DNA from: Perlabentimonas sp046542995
GTDB taxonomy: Bacteria > Bacteroidota > Bacteroidia > Bacteroidales > Tenuifilaceae
Reading direction: 5' to 3'
DNA length: 64,000 nt
NCBI GenBank assembly: GCA_046542995.1
Contig: JBKHAH010000001.1
Location: forward strand, 1 to 64,000
The translations under genes were made by a program, and so were the position numbers. The notes under the pieces are model-generated. The model was not told the origin of the DNA, made no database searches, and saw nothing but the letters and a program-made list of their open reading frames with translations. Of this stretch, positions 42,021 to 50,967 are shown one piece after another (the first letter of the stretch is position 1; every line of letters begins with the position of its first letter).

Positions 42021-43127
42021 ATGCACAGGGTAATAGCACTAATCTTACTGGTGTCAATTAATACGCTTACCAAGGCAGAGAATAATGCATCCGATTCTAT
42101 AAAAAGTAAATCCATTGCTATTAACCTTTACTCTGGCATTCTACAGCACCATCATAGGGAGATGGAGATACTTCGCGAGAAAAGGGTGTTTGCGTTAGAA
42201 ATAACTCATCTGTTTACTGGTAATGGCTCCAAACAATGGCATTCGTTTTATGGTTTCCCCCAGTTTGGTGTGTCATATAAGTTTATAGATTTAGGTAGCC
42301 CCAATATACTTGGATATGCCCATTGCCTGTACCCATTCGTTAACTTTCCCATACAAACACATATGCCAAAATGGAATGCCATTTTTAAGGTTGGCCCAGG
42401 GCTTGGCTATGTAACCAAAACATATCATAGAACAGATAATTTTAAAAACTCTGCCATCTCTACGCATCTAAATGCCTACATTAATTTTGGATTTATGGCT
42501 GCTTACAAATTAAGTAGCAATTTAACCCTACACGCAGGAATAAATCTCTCTCATTTTTCAAATGGAACCGTTAAAAAGCCAAATTCAGGCCTAAACTATA
42601 CCATGATCAATCTGGGTGGAAAATACTCGTACCAAAGCCAAACCACAAATAACAAACAGCATTATACTTTTTCTGATAAAAAGAACAGGCTGCTTCTTGC
42701 TGGAATTGGCTCGCAAAAAGAGATTAAGGGAGCAGGAGGACCAAAGTACGGGGTTAAATCATTCTCAATTGAATACAGCAGGGCTTTTAGAACTTTGCTC
42801 AGGTACGGTGTTTCTTTGGATATTATGGATGATAAATCGAACGAATTTATACTAGATTACGAAGAGGTTGCGTGGGATAATGAATCAGAACTACTGAAAA
42901 TTGGCACCGCTGCTAGTGCAGAATTTATCCTTAACAGAGTATCGGCAATCCTGTATTTTGGTGGCTATATTTATAACAAAGCAAATGACAGCAATGATGG
43001 CTATGTTTATCAGCGTTTAGGGATTCGTTACCGATTCACTAACAGATTTTACGGGCATCTTGCCCTTAAAACCCACTGGGGCTCGGCCGATTATTTAGAA
43101 ATTGGAGGAGCAATTAAATTGTATTAA
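42021..43127 (+). CDS. PagL-like acyloxyacyl hydrolase / lipid A 3-O-deacylase family protein
   Basis: The 368-residue protein has a signal peptide (cut near TKAE, residue 20) and a barrel-like body with alternating strands. LSHFSNG (about residues 182-188), with His and Ser of the PagL His-Ser-Glu catalytic site, and KVGPGLGYVT before it fit the family. It is about twice the length of classical PagL (about 170), as common for Bacteroidota members, which repeat barrel-like strands in the C-terminal half. PagL removes the 3-position acyl chain from lipid A in the outer membrane. A one-mismatch promoter element TATATTCG lies about 30 bp before the ATG. Confidence 0.75.
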   Translation: MHRVIALILLVSINTLTKAENNASDSIKSKSIAINLYSGILQHHHREMEILREKRVFALEITHLFTGNGSKQWHSFYGFPQFGVSYKFIDLGSPNILGYAHCLYPFVNFPIQTHMPKWNAIFKVGPGLGYVTKTYHRTDNFKNSAISTHLNAYINFGFMAAYKLSSNLTLHAGINLSHFSNGTVKKPNSGLNYTMINLGGKYSYQSQTTNNKQHYTFSDKKNRLLLAGIGSQKEIKGAGGPKYGVKSFSIEYSRAFRTLLRYGVSLDIMDDKSNEFILDYEEVAWDNESELLKIGTAASAEFILNRVSAILYFGGYIYNKANDSNDGYVYQRLGIRYRFTNRFYGHLALKTHWGSADYLEIGGAIKLY

Positions 43128-43130
43128 GCT

Positions 43131-43871
43131 ATGAAGCGATTAGAAATTATACTATTCCTATTTCCACTTCTGTTTACATCATGTGATAAAGAGGATGCGT
43201 GGGATATTATCAAAACTTCCGGCCCTGTTGTTACCGAAGAAAGAGAAGTTTCCTCTTTTAGTGAGATTGAAGTTACGGACAGGATAAACATTATCCTTGT
43301 TCAGGATACAGTGGAGAAAATAATTCTATCAGGCCCTAAAAATCTTTTGGCAAAGGTTAGCACAACTAATAATTATAGCACATTAAAAATTAGGGATAAC
43401 AATAATTTTAACTGGGTAAGAAGTTTCGATAATGAAATAGTTGCAACGGTTCATGTTAAATCTCTGAAAAAAATTTATTACGAAGGGGTTGGGAATATAA
43501 CTTCTAATAATAAGCTTGTTAGCGATTCCTTAATTATTATTTCGCAACAAAGTTCGGGAGACATTAACCTTAGCATTGCTGTTGATTATTTTTACTGCTA
43601 CTTTAATCAGAGTTTAGTTTACATGAACCTTCGCGGCACTGCCAACAGAGCGCATCTACAAATTAGCGGAACAGGTTTTCTCGATTGCGAAACTTTACAA
43701 ACAATTAACTGCAGTACTCAGAATCAGGGTTCGGGCGATATAATTGCTAACTGCTCAAACTACTTTAGCGGAATTATTGAAGGATCGGGGAATGTGCTTT
43801 TCACAGGGAATCCAAACCAAACCGCATTTAAATATTTTGGAAGAGGTAGCGGCGAGTTTATTGAATTCTAG
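43131..43871 (+). CDS. DUF2807 (head GIN domain) lipoprotein
   Basis: The 246-residue protein has a lipoprotein signal (LLFTSC, Cys18, followed by DKED, a surface-export-type run). The body is the beta-helical DUF2807 domain: SFSEIEVTDRINIILVQD at the start, IYYEGVGNITSNN, LSIAVDYFYCYF and the terminal FKYFGRGSGEFIEF. The family is common in Bacteroidota and has no enzymatic assignment. The ATG lies 3 bp after the preceding stop, so it is cotranscribed with the PagL-like gene. Confidence 0.85.
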   Translation: MKRLEIILFLFPLLFTSCDKEDAWDIIKTSGPVVTEEREVSSFSEIEVTDRINIILVQDTVEKIILSGPKNLLAKVSTTNNYSTLKIRDNNNFNWVRSFDNEIVATVHVKSLKKIYYEGVGNITSNNKLVSDSLIIISQQSSGDINLSIAVDYFYCYFNQSLVYMNLRGTANRAHLQISGTGFLDCETLQTINCSTQNQGSGDIIANCSNYFSGIIEGSGNVLFTGNPNQTAFKYFGRGSGEFIEF

Positions 43872-43878
43872 AGTTAAC

Positions 43879-43916
43879 AAAAAACCTGACAGGTCTATTC
43901 TCCAGTCAGGTTTTTT
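43879..43916. terminator. Bidirectional terminator between the DUF2807 and DUF6263 genes
   Basis: AAAAAACCTGAC (43879-43890) and GTCAGGTTTTTT (43905-43916) form a perfect 12-bp stem with A and T runs on both sides, serving both converging transcripts. Confidence 0.85.
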
Positions 43917-43934
43917 AGATTGTATTATAGCATA

Positions 43935-44873
43935 TTACTTAACAATCTCCACCTTCATTTTGGAAGCAATTGTCATTGGAACATCCATTTTATCACCAGC
44001 CATATCTGCCGAGAAATTACCTGAAATATTCTGATCAATCTCAGATCCCAAAATTTCACCTGTCTTAACATCAACAGTAATCTCTCCACTCTGAGTACCA
44101 AATAAATTGTAGGTAACCTCCATACCCTGCATGTTGCTCTTATTGCCTGGTTCAGTTGACAGGGTAGATGATATGGACAATTTAGCCTTGCCGCCATCAA
44201 CTGATTTTAACGTATAATTATTAATCACATTCAAAGTAAACTGGTTGGTAATGCTGTGTTTCTCAGTCCAAGTATCCCCCTTCTTTAATGATTTTGTGGG
44301 GAATTGGATGAATGAGCCTCCAAACATCTGTTTTAACGACTCCTGATTGAAGCTTTGCTGCATCGTCTGCTTCATTTGAGCTTTCATACCCTCATTCCCA
44401 GCAGACACATCAGCCACCATCTCGTCAATCATTTTTTCAACATCGCTAACCTCAATAATTTCACCTGCAGGGGAAAATTTTGCATTTAAACTCTTGTCAA
44501 CCAGCGCAGCAAAACCCATTAGCTGGGGATTGTTGGCTGCCGATTTATCATCTTTCTCAGAATCAAAGGCCATGTTCATTCCTTGCGCCTCAATGTCAAT
44601 AGCCACACGCGTATAGGTAATTGAAGTGTTAAAATTCCCTTGATCATCCTTCCCTATAACCGATATATCATACTCGTATATCTGATCCTGTTTAATTTCC
44701 TGCTCTGCCCCACCCATTGTCTGGGTTATAACCTGATTATTGGTTGCCCTATACTTGGTAACATCACCTTTTTTAAGGTTTAATTCCAGGTTAACACCTG
44801 AACCAATTGCCACAAATACAGGCATTGCGAATACTAACGCAAAAAGGAGTAATTTTTTAAACGTACTGTTCAT
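43935..44873 (-). CDS. DUF6263-family secreted protein
   Basis: The 312-residue protein has a signal peptide (hydrophobic about 8-24) and no lipobox. The body, ELNLKKGDVTKYRATNNQVITQTMGG near the start and LKKGDTWTEKHSITNQFTLNVINNYTLKSV in the middle, follows the DUF6263 pattern; the function is not known. It stands alone between two terminators or gaps and converges on the DUF2807 gene. A cell-envelope location is the only safe inference. Confidence 0.7.
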   Translation of the reverse strand: MNSTFKKLLLFALVFAMPVFVAIGSGVNLELNLKKGDVTKYRATNNQVITQTMGGAEQEIKQDQIYEYDISVIGKDDQGNFNTSITYTRVAIDIEAQGMNMAFDSEKDDKSAANNPQLMGFAALVDKSLNAKFSPAGEIIEVSDVEKMIDEMVADVSAGNEGMKAQMKQTMQQSFNQESLKQMFGGSFIQFPTKSLKKGDTWTEKHSITNQFTLNVINNYTLKSVDGGKAKLSISSTLSTEPGNKSNMQGMEVTYNLFGTQSGEITVDVKTGEILGSEIDQNISGNFSADMAGDKMDVPMTIASKMKVEIVK

Positions 44874-44973
44874 TGTTTTAATTTTTAGGGTTTAAATTAG
44901 AGTTTATAGAAATAGCAAAATACAATAATTTTAAAAAAATACATTCATTTATTCTTATAAAATATCATTCTTC

Positions 44974-45783
44974 CTAGTTTGTGATTAAAGCCTGATTTGG
45001 GAACATCAGCCCCTCCATACCTGTTAATACAGCCTTTACTGAACCAATTAAAATTTTTGCTTCAACCATAACGGGCACCCTATTCTCATCATCGGTAACC
45101 CAAACGTACATATCCTCACCGCCCCTGAAAATAGTACCCTCAACAAGCATAATTGAGAAACGTATGGTATTGTAAACCTCTCCGCTACGTGTTTTAAACT
45201 CCTCTCTACCCTGATACCTGATGAATAAGTCATAAACATCATCATCAATAGCCAATGATAAAGGTATTTTTTCGCCCTTTTTATACTTATCAAAATCAAG
45301 GGTACGACAAAAATAGATAGCGCTAACCACATCAAAAGTACAATTCTTTAAGGGTATAACATCCCTTTTAAAGGGCCTGTCGGATGTTTGGCTGATAATA
45401 TTAACAATGCTATCTGAATGGTTAAAAGAGTATCGATTAAACACCTCGAAACCACCCTCATAGGTGTCACGCTCAAACCAGTATGGTTGCAAGGTTTTAG
45501 GATTTACTATTGACTCAAATCTATCCCTCACTTTAAAGAATCTATCGTAACGTTTCAAACTCCAACCTAAAGATTTTAAATGATAGGCGGGGCTATCCAT
45601 GTAAGTAGTATCTGAGACTGAAAAAACAACGTCGCCAGCATTAACCCAAATAAATCCCCAGTTATAAACAGCCCTGTAGGTTACAGTCTCTCCTGGCTGA
45701 AAGTTTATTCTATCGACAGAACACTCTTGCCCGTGAATGCTAGTACATATGAGTATGCTAAATATAAAAAATAGTAATCGCAT
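44974..45783 (-). CDS. DUF3108-family periplasmic protein
   Basis: The 269-residue protein has a signal peptide (cut near IHGQ, residue 19) and follows the DUF3108 pattern: FQPGETVTYRAVYNWGFIWVNAGDVVFSV and KKGEKIPLSLAIDDDVYDLFIRYQGREEFKTRSGEVYNTIRF. The family is beta-rich, envelope-associated, and of unknown role. It starts 2 bp after the upstream membrane-protein gene stops, so it is part of the DUF368 unit. Confidence 0.8.
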   Translation of the reverse strand: MRLLFFIFSILICTSIHGQECSVDRINFQPGETVTYRAVYNWGFIWVNAGDVVFSVSDTTYMDSPAYHLKSLGWSLKRYDRFFKVRDRFESIVNPKTLQPYWFERDTYEGGFEVFNRYSFNHSDSIVNIISQTSDRPFKRDVIPLKNCTFDVVSAIYFCRTLDFDKYKKGEKIPLSLAIDDDVYDLFIRYQGREEFKTRSGEVYNTIRFSIMLVEGTIFRGGEDMYVWVTDDENRVPVMVEAKILIGSVKAVLTGMEGLMFPNQALITN

Positions 45784-45785
45784 TT

Positions 45786-46340
45786 TTAGTTAGGTTGATT
45801 TTTTGGTCTCAAAAAAATATTCCTGATAAGAAGGCTGGCTGAAACTATTATTATTGTTCCTATTGATAATAGTGCAAATAACCATTTTAGTAAAGTTGCC
45901 ACAGAACCCAATATTACTATGCTGCTATTTATTGCTGGAAACTGATTAAGCAGGATTAAAATGTTTGTATTCTCAACATAATCAAAAAACATTATACCAA
46001 ACGGAAGGTAGGCTAGTTTTAAAAAAGGGGAACTCTTTGCAAACCTTTTTTTAAGAATAAATGCTATAATAAGAATAAAAGTTACCCCATACACTATTGG
46101 ATAAACCATGTCAATAAAAAGCAAAAATGAGGCGTAGGCCTCCCGCCCGTTTACATCAAGGTTATTAAAGAGTTTAGTTACATCATTAGCGGTGTACCAA
46201 ACGCGGACATCGAGTAGCCTTATGTTCTCATCAAACTGATTTACTCCATATTTTGGAACAATAAAAAGGACAAATAAAAAGAATATGCCCAAAGAAATGA
46301 GCGCATTAATTAGCAACTTATTATCCTTATCTTTTTTCAT
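45786..46340 (-). CDS. Small four-helix inner-membrane protein of unknown function
   Basis: The 184-residue protein has about four transmembrane segments (about 11-28, 70-90, 103-130, 145-170) with a periplasmic-side stretch between the first two (NQFDENIRLLDVRVWYTANDVTKLFNNLD). I do not recognise the family. Its ATG overlaps the end of the DUF368 gene by 4 bp and its stop is 2 bp before the DUF3108 gene, so the three genes are translationally linked. Confidence 0.75.
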   Translation of the reverse strand: MKKDKDNKLLINALISLGIFFLFVLFIVPKYGVNQFDENIRLLDVRVWYTANDVTKLFNNLDVNGREAYASFLLFIDMVYPIVYGVTFILIIAFILKKRFAKSSPFLKLAYLPFGIMFFDYVENTNILILLNQFPAINSSIVILGSVATLLKWLFALLSIGTIIIVSASLLIRNIFLRPKNQPN

Positions 46341-47287
46341 TTGTTGGCATTAACCTGCTTTACCTTGGCAAATCTTTCGATAAGCGCTATGGAAATAAAA
46401 CCAATAATGGCGATAATTATTGCAAGTACCACCTCGTTTGTTAAAGAATCGGGTATATACAAACTATACCCCTGTACAATCTTTTCGTTATTAATAAAAA
46501 CATACTCGCCCGCATTATTAACCCTATAGATTTCGTTTTTCCATGGCCACAATATACTTAACGAGCCCAGGATAAACCCAGTTAATATTGCTATGGTTTG
46601 ATCCTTATACTTTTTATATATCCATGATAAAATATGTGAAAGTGCTAAAACCCCAATAATACCTCCTAAAATTACAGGGAGTAGCACATCGAAGTTGCCC
46701 TCGTTCACTGCATCAATCATTACCAGCTCATAGTTGCCCATGATAATAAGTACAAACGAGCCGGACAAACCGGGTAAAATCATACTGCAAACCCCAACAA
46801 CACCGCATAGCATCAAATAAACAAAAGAATCGTTCTGCGTAGCAGGATTCATAAACGACACCCAAATTGCTAATGATGCACCTGCAATAAGTGCAACTAT
46901 TACACCAATATTCCATTTGCTAATGGTTTTACCAACATAATAAACCGAAGCAACAATTAATCCGAAGAAAAATGCCCAAATGAATACTGGATAAGACTCA
47001 AACATGAACTTAAGCACTCTGGCTAAGCTAATAATACTAGCAATCATGCCAGCACCCAATGTGAGAAGAAAATAAAAATCGGTATGCTGAAACAGCTCCT
47101 TAACTTTTCCTTTAAAAAGGAGGCTCACTGCCTTGGTGTCAAAAGATTTTATTGCATGGATCACCCTCTCGAAAATTCCTGTAATCAAAGCAATAGTACC
47201 GCCTGATACTCCAGGGATTACATTTGCAGCACCCATGCCTACACCCTTAAGGGCATGTAGCAAATAAATTTGAAAGATATATCTCAT
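46337..47287 (-). CDS. DUF368-family membrane protein (PopT-type undecaprenyl-phosphate translocase)
   Basis: The 316-residue protein shows the DUF368 start GVGMGAANVIPGVSGGTIALITGIFE (15-40) and its inverted repeat MILPGLSGSFVLIIMGNY near 168-185, with about 8-9 helices. DUF368 proteins (PopT) were described as translocases returning undecaprenyl phosphate across the inner membrane for reuse in peptidoglycan and glycan synthesis. Assignment here rests on the family only. It is followed by two genes on the same transcript and preceded by phosphosulfolactate synthase 61 bp upstream. Confidence 0.85.
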   Translation of the reverse strand: MRYIFQIYLLHALKGVGMGAANVIPGVSGGTIALITGIFERVIHAIKSFDTKAVSLLFKGKVKELFQHTDFYFLLTLGAGMIASIISLARVLKFMFESYPVFIWAFFFGLIVASVYYVGKTISKWNIGVIVALIAGASLAIWVSFMNPATQNDSFVYLMLCGVVGVCSMILPGLSGSFVLIIMGNYELVMIDAVNEGNFDVLLPVILGGIIGVLALSHILSWIYKKYKDQTIAILTGFILGSLSILWPWKNEIYRVNNAGEYVFINNEKIVQGYSLYIPDSLTNEVVLAIIIAIIGFISIALIERFAKVKQVNANK

Positions 47288-47348
47288 TTAGTTCTTATTG
47301 TAAAGGGAGGGAGTTAAGAAGGACAACTCTCCTAAGCTGTTTAAAATA

Positions 47349-48116
47349 TTATTTTTCGAGATACTGAAAAAATGTATCGCCGCGTAAGCCAACCCTTAAT
47401 GCTTCCAAGGCAATAACTTCGGTTGGGGCGATATTACCCAAATTAACGTTAGTTCCAAGTAGTTTTATAAACCAAACCTGTTGATTTTTAATAGGGGCCT
47501 CCCATAGAATGTCCTCAATATTTATGTTGCTAACAATACTATCAACAAGGCTGGTATTAGCTGAATGATCCTGATTATATATCCCAATATTTCCTCCCTC
47601 TCTTGCCTCGGCAATCACTTTCCATGATCCTGCTTCAAGCTCATTCTTCATCATCTCAACCCACTTATCATCAGGAATTTCAACACCAGCCTGCTTGGAA
47701 CCAACCTCAGATATTACAGTAACACTTTTGGCCAAATCACGAATGTACTCACATTTCTGCTGATGAACCATCTCCAGGGTACCATCCGATACTTCAACCA
47801 AATCGAGCTCAAAGTTTTTCACCATTTTTTTATACTCATTAAACATCCCTCTGGCAATAAATGCTTCAAATAGGGTTCCTCCAAAGTAGGGTTTTATTCC
47901 TGCTAGCTGTAGGGTGCGAATTTTTTCTTTAACTGTTACTGGGCTAACCATCGCTGTACCAAAACCAAATTTAACCATGTCAATATATCCTCCTGCAACA
48001 CTTATCATATCTTCCGTTTCGCGAAGGCTCAGCCCCTTGTCCATTACCATGGTTAGCCCATTATTTCGATTCTTTTCTGTTCGCTCGGGAATAAATGGAA
48101 AATCTTTAATATTCAT
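47349..48116 (-). CDS. Phosphosulfolactate synthase
   Basis: The 255-residue protein matches the ComA family: GLTMVMDKGLSLRETEDMI (20-38), GYIDMVKFGFGTAM (43-56), AGIKPYFGGTLFEAF (72-86), ELDLVEVSDGT, SEVGSK and EAREGG, an enolase-like TIM barrel. It adds sulfite to phosphoenolpyruvate to give (2R)-phosphosulfolactate, the first step of coenzyme M synthesis in methanogens and of sulfolactate synthesis in some bacteria. Bacteroidota do not make coenzyme M, so the likely end product is sulfolactate or cysteate, perhaps for sulfonolipids. No partner phosphatase or dehydrogenase is in the window. Confidence 0.88.
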   Translation of the reverse strand: MNIKDFPFIPERTEKNRNNGLTMVMDKGLSLRETEDMISVAGGYIDMVKFGFGTAMVSPVTVKEKIRTLQLAGIKPYFGGTLFEAFIARGMFNEYKKMVKNFELDLVEVSDGTLEMVHQQKCEYIRDLAKSVTVISEVGSKQAGVEIPDDKWVEMMKNELEAGSWKVIAEAREGGNIGIYNQDHSANTSLVDSIVSNINIEDILWEAPIKNQQVWFIKLLGTNVNLGNIAPTEVIALEALRVGLRGDTFFQYLEK

Positions 48117-48129
48117 ATATATAAATTTA

Positions 48130-48163
48130 CAAATGTATTTACTAGATATAAAAATGATATCTA
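48130..48163 (-). promoter_or_regulatory. Promoter and operator-like inverted repeat before phosphosulfolactate synthase
   Basis: The minus strand carries TACATTTG (48130-48137), a match to TAnnTTTG, 14 bp before the ATG. Just upstream TAGATAT (48143-48149) and ATATCTA (48157-48163) form a perfect 7-bp inverted repeat placed where it would block the -33 to -7 region. No TTG is seen at the usual distance. Confidence 0.5.
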
Positions 48164-48200
48164 TTTATTAGGAATGCAGGTATTTTTAGTAGCGCATTCA

Positions 48201-49601
48201 TTAAATTTGTTTTAGTTCCTGTAAAAAGCCTTCATCTGATATTACCGATACAACTGCAAGAAAATCTTCAACTGTAAAAGGATTTTGAGATTTTGCTTCT
48301 CTTAACATATCAAGAGCAAGCTTTGATTTACCCTGAAGGTATAGTGCTGAAGCGTATATTATTTTTAGAGCGGAAATATCATTAAACTTATCGTTAACCT
48401 CATTGTAAAGCTCCTCTACCTGAGGGTACGACTCTTTAAACAGCTTCAGTTCAGCCAAGCCAATGTATGCTTCTGGCTCTTCCGGATTAAGCATAGTGGC
48501 CTCCATGTATGCATTTTCAGCCTCATCATCGTGCCCCAACTCAAATTTAACCTTAGCTAAACCCAACCAGTAATCGTAATTCTCTGGATTAAGCGCAATG
48601 GCTTTCTCAATATTCATCAAAGCTAAATCCAACTTATCCAGCTTTAGATTTACTACCCCAATACCATAAAAGGCATCGGACATGGATGCATCAATCTCCA
48701 AGGCTTTATTGAAGTATTCCATCGCCCTTGGGTAGTCATCCAGCTTCTCGTAGCACTCCCCTAATGAAGCATAAATGCGCTTATTATCAGGTTCAAACTC
48801 AAGCAGCTCAACAAAAGCTTCTACTGCCTCATCATACTTTTCTATGGTTGCCAGGGTATTTGCCTTATTATGTATGGCCGATGAATTTGCTGGCTCAACA
48901 GCAAGTGCATATTCATAAGCATCAAGCGCTCTGGCAAACTTACCCATACGGGTGTAAACTATTCCCAAATTGTACCAAACGCTTGAAGAGAAAGGATTGG
49001 TATCGAGATAAAGGTTGTAAAACTTTTCGCTTTGAGACATATCCCCCAAACGCTCAAACGTATAGCCCAACTCAAATAGAATGTTAAGGTTATTCTTCTC
49101 AATTTTATAGGCAAGTAGCAAGTAGCGTAAAGCATAGTTTAATTCATTGTAATCCTGATACAATGATGCAATCCTAAGCAACAAGTCAATTTTATCTTCA
49201 TTATACCCATGTGCGGCCCTCCAAAATGAGCTATGGGCAATCTTTAGTTCACGTTGCTCTAAGTGCAGTTTACCTTTTAAAAAAAGAATCTCGCTGTTAT
49301 CAGACTCTATTTTTTCAAGTACGTTCAATATCTCCAAAGCTTCAGCATGTTTATTATCATAAAATAATGCTTCGGCTTTTCGAAACTGTATTTCGGTGGA
49401 ATATGGATGCATGCTATAAGCAATATCAATTGCTTCCGATGCTCGCATTGAATTATCAGAACTTAAATAAAAATCTATAATGTTCTCAAAATCAGCAACA
49501 TCAAAAAAGAAACTACGATTATACCTTAGCATATCTTCATACTTCTGTACAATCTCCATGGTTGGATCCTCTCCAAAGAAAAATTCGTTCTCTTCTTTCA
49601 T
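48201..49601 (-). CDS. TPR-repeat protein
   Basis: The 466-residue cytoplasmic protein is built almost wholly of tetratricopeptide repeats, about 11 from residue 40 to 440, for example VWYNLGIVYTRMGKFARALDAYEYALAVEPAN and AYIGLAELKLFKESYPQVEEL. No signal peptide, transmembrane helix or enzymatic domain is seen. Such proteins scaffold protein-protein contacts; the partner is unknown. It is co-directional with the phosphosulfolactate synthase gene, 84 bp away, but that gene has its own promoter. Confidence 0.85.
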   Translation of the reverse strand: MKEENEFFFGEDPTMEIVQKYEDMLRYNRSFFFDVADFENIIDFYLSSDNSMRASEAIDIAYSMHPYSTEIQFRKAEALFYDNKHAEALEILNVLEKIESDNSEILFLKGKLHLEQRELKIAHSSFWRAAHGYNEDKIDLLLRIASLYQDYNELNYALRYLLLAYKIEKNNLNILFELGYTFERLGDMSQSEKFYNLYLDTNPFSSSVWYNLGIVYTRMGKFARALDAYEYALAVEPANSSAIHNKANTLATIEKYDEAVEAFVELLEFEPDNKRIYASLGECYEKLDDYPRAMEYFNKALEIDASMSDAFYGIGVVNLKLDKLDLALMNIEKAIALNPENYDYWLGLAKVKFELGHDDEAENAYMEATMLNPEEPEAYIGLAELKLFKESYPQVEELYNEVNDKFNDISALKIIYASALYLQGKSKLALDMLREAKSQNPFTVEDFLAVVSVISDEGFLQELKQI

Positions 49602-49629
49602 AGTAAATATATGTCCTTACATCACGGGG

Positions 49630-49637
49630 CAAATTTA
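49630..49637 (-). promoter_or_regulatory. -7 element of the TPR gene
   Basis: TAAATTTG on the minus strand matches TAnnTTTG, 28 bp before the ATG. No TTG at 17-23 bp upstream. Confidence 0.4.
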
Positions 49638-49755
49638 CTAAAATTAAGTGTTGTTGTTGAATCTGATTGTTTAAATTATATTAACAACCCTAAAAACATA
49701 TCAACACCCAAGAAGAAGAGTTGAGTAAAAAAACCATAAAGCAGCTTGCCGGCAA

Positions 49756-50751
49756 CTACATTCGGCCCATTTCCCTGAAGAATCTCATGAACTGAACCCT
49801 CTCGAATGCAGCTGGGTTGTATGTTCGGGTCTGACTCATTTTACCCCTAAACTCATCTATTGATTTAAACCCTTTTTCTTGCATCCACTCTTCTAGCTGA
49901 TTTAAAATAACCTGTATCTGCTCAAGACCATTGCGATAAAGTGTTGAAGCTACCTGACCAACTTCTGCTCCAGCAAGAAGCACCTTTACAAGTGCAAAAC
50001 CATCATGTATGCCTGTTGTTGCAGCTAGATTGCAGGGGACGCGCTCGGCCATAATTGCAATCCACCGTAGAGTTAATGCTAACTCTGAAGGGGAGCTGAA
50101 TACGTTAGTTGTGGTGAACTCATAGTTATAGATATCAAAATCGGGGCTATAAAAACGGTTAAATAGTACTATTGCTTTAATTTGTGTACTGCTTAGCCGC
50201 TTAATAAAACTTGCAAGCGAGGCATTGTATGGGCTTATTTTAACTGCAATAGGAATTGTAACTATCCGAGTTACTTTTTCAATAATATCAAAAAAGAGCT
50301 TCTCGTTCTCCTCTGCCGTTCTGTTCAAATCAGTAGGTAAGGAGAATATGTTAAGTTCTAATGCATCGGCACCCGCATCCTCAATTCGCTTTGCAAAATC
50401 GGGCCATTTCTCGGATGTTACACAATTTATACTGGCAATAATTGGAATTTTAACGGCACTTTTGGCATCGGTAATAAGCTTAAGGAAATTTGCCACAGGA
50501 TCTTCCATCTCCTCAAAATCGAAATACTCTATTGTTTCAGGGTAAATAAAACCAGAAGCACGCATCTTATTAAGGTTATCCTGAGTTTCCATAATAATCT
50601 CTTCTTCAAAAAGGGATTTAAGCACAACGGCAGACGCTCCGTTGGCTTCCAATTCTTTGATGTCGGATAAACTATTGGTTAAACCAGAACTTGCTGCAAT
50701 CAAGGGGTTTTTAAGCGTAAGCCCCATGTAGTTAGTTGTTAGGTTGGTCAT
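49756..50751 (-). CDS. Dihydroorotate dehydrogenase-like protein
   Basis: The 331-residue protein follows the flavin-binding DHOD barrel: TTNYMGLTLKNPLIAASSGLT at the start, KIPIIASINC (about 98-107), ADALELNIFSLP and AVKISPYNAS, then GAEVGQVASTLYRNG for FMN phosphate. The sequence is the DHOD-like subgroup found beside pyruvate-ferredoxin oxidoreductase in Bacteroidetes and other anaerobes, not true PyrD, which the genome must carry elsewhere. The physiological substrate is unknown. It stands alone between the terminator-like stem after dapA and the TPR gene. Confidence 0.82.
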   Translation of the reverse strand: MTNLTTNYMGLTLKNPLIAASSGLTNSLSDIKELEANGASAVVLKSLFEEEIIMETQDNLNKMRASGFIYPETIEYFDFEEMEDPVANFLKLITDAKSAVKIPIIASINCVTSEKWPDFAKRIEDAGADALELNIFSLPTDLNRTAEENEKLFFDIIEKVTRIVTIPIAVKISPYNASLASFIKRLSSTQIKAIVLFNRFYSPDFDIYNYEFTTTNVFSSPSELALTLRWIAIMAERVPCNLAATTGIHDGFALVKVLLAGAEVGQVASTLYRNGLEQIQVILNQLEEWMQEKGFKSIDEFRGKMSQTRTYNPAAFERVQFMRFFREMGRM

Positions 50752-50883
50752 AGCTGTATTTTTAATTTTTGATAAATCAATTATTTAATTCTTTACTGAT
50801 TATAACCTGAAAACAGATAAAAACAGTCTATTCTTGTTGGCAATCTTATTATTTTGAAATTTACAAAAATTATTAATAGAACA

Positions 50884-50920
50884 AGGCTCGTAGCGGATTT
50901 TTTTTACCCACTACGAGCCT
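50884..50920 (-). terminator. Terminator-like hairpin after dapA
   Basis: AGGCTCGTAG (50884-50893) and CTACGAGCCT (50911-50920) form a perfect 10-bp stem. The stem lies downstream of dapA on the minus strand; the T-rich part is in the loop rather than after the stem. Confidence 0.6.
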
Positions 50921-50967
50921 ACATAACTTAAAACTAAGCCAAATTACTATACGTAGTTTCTATCTAA

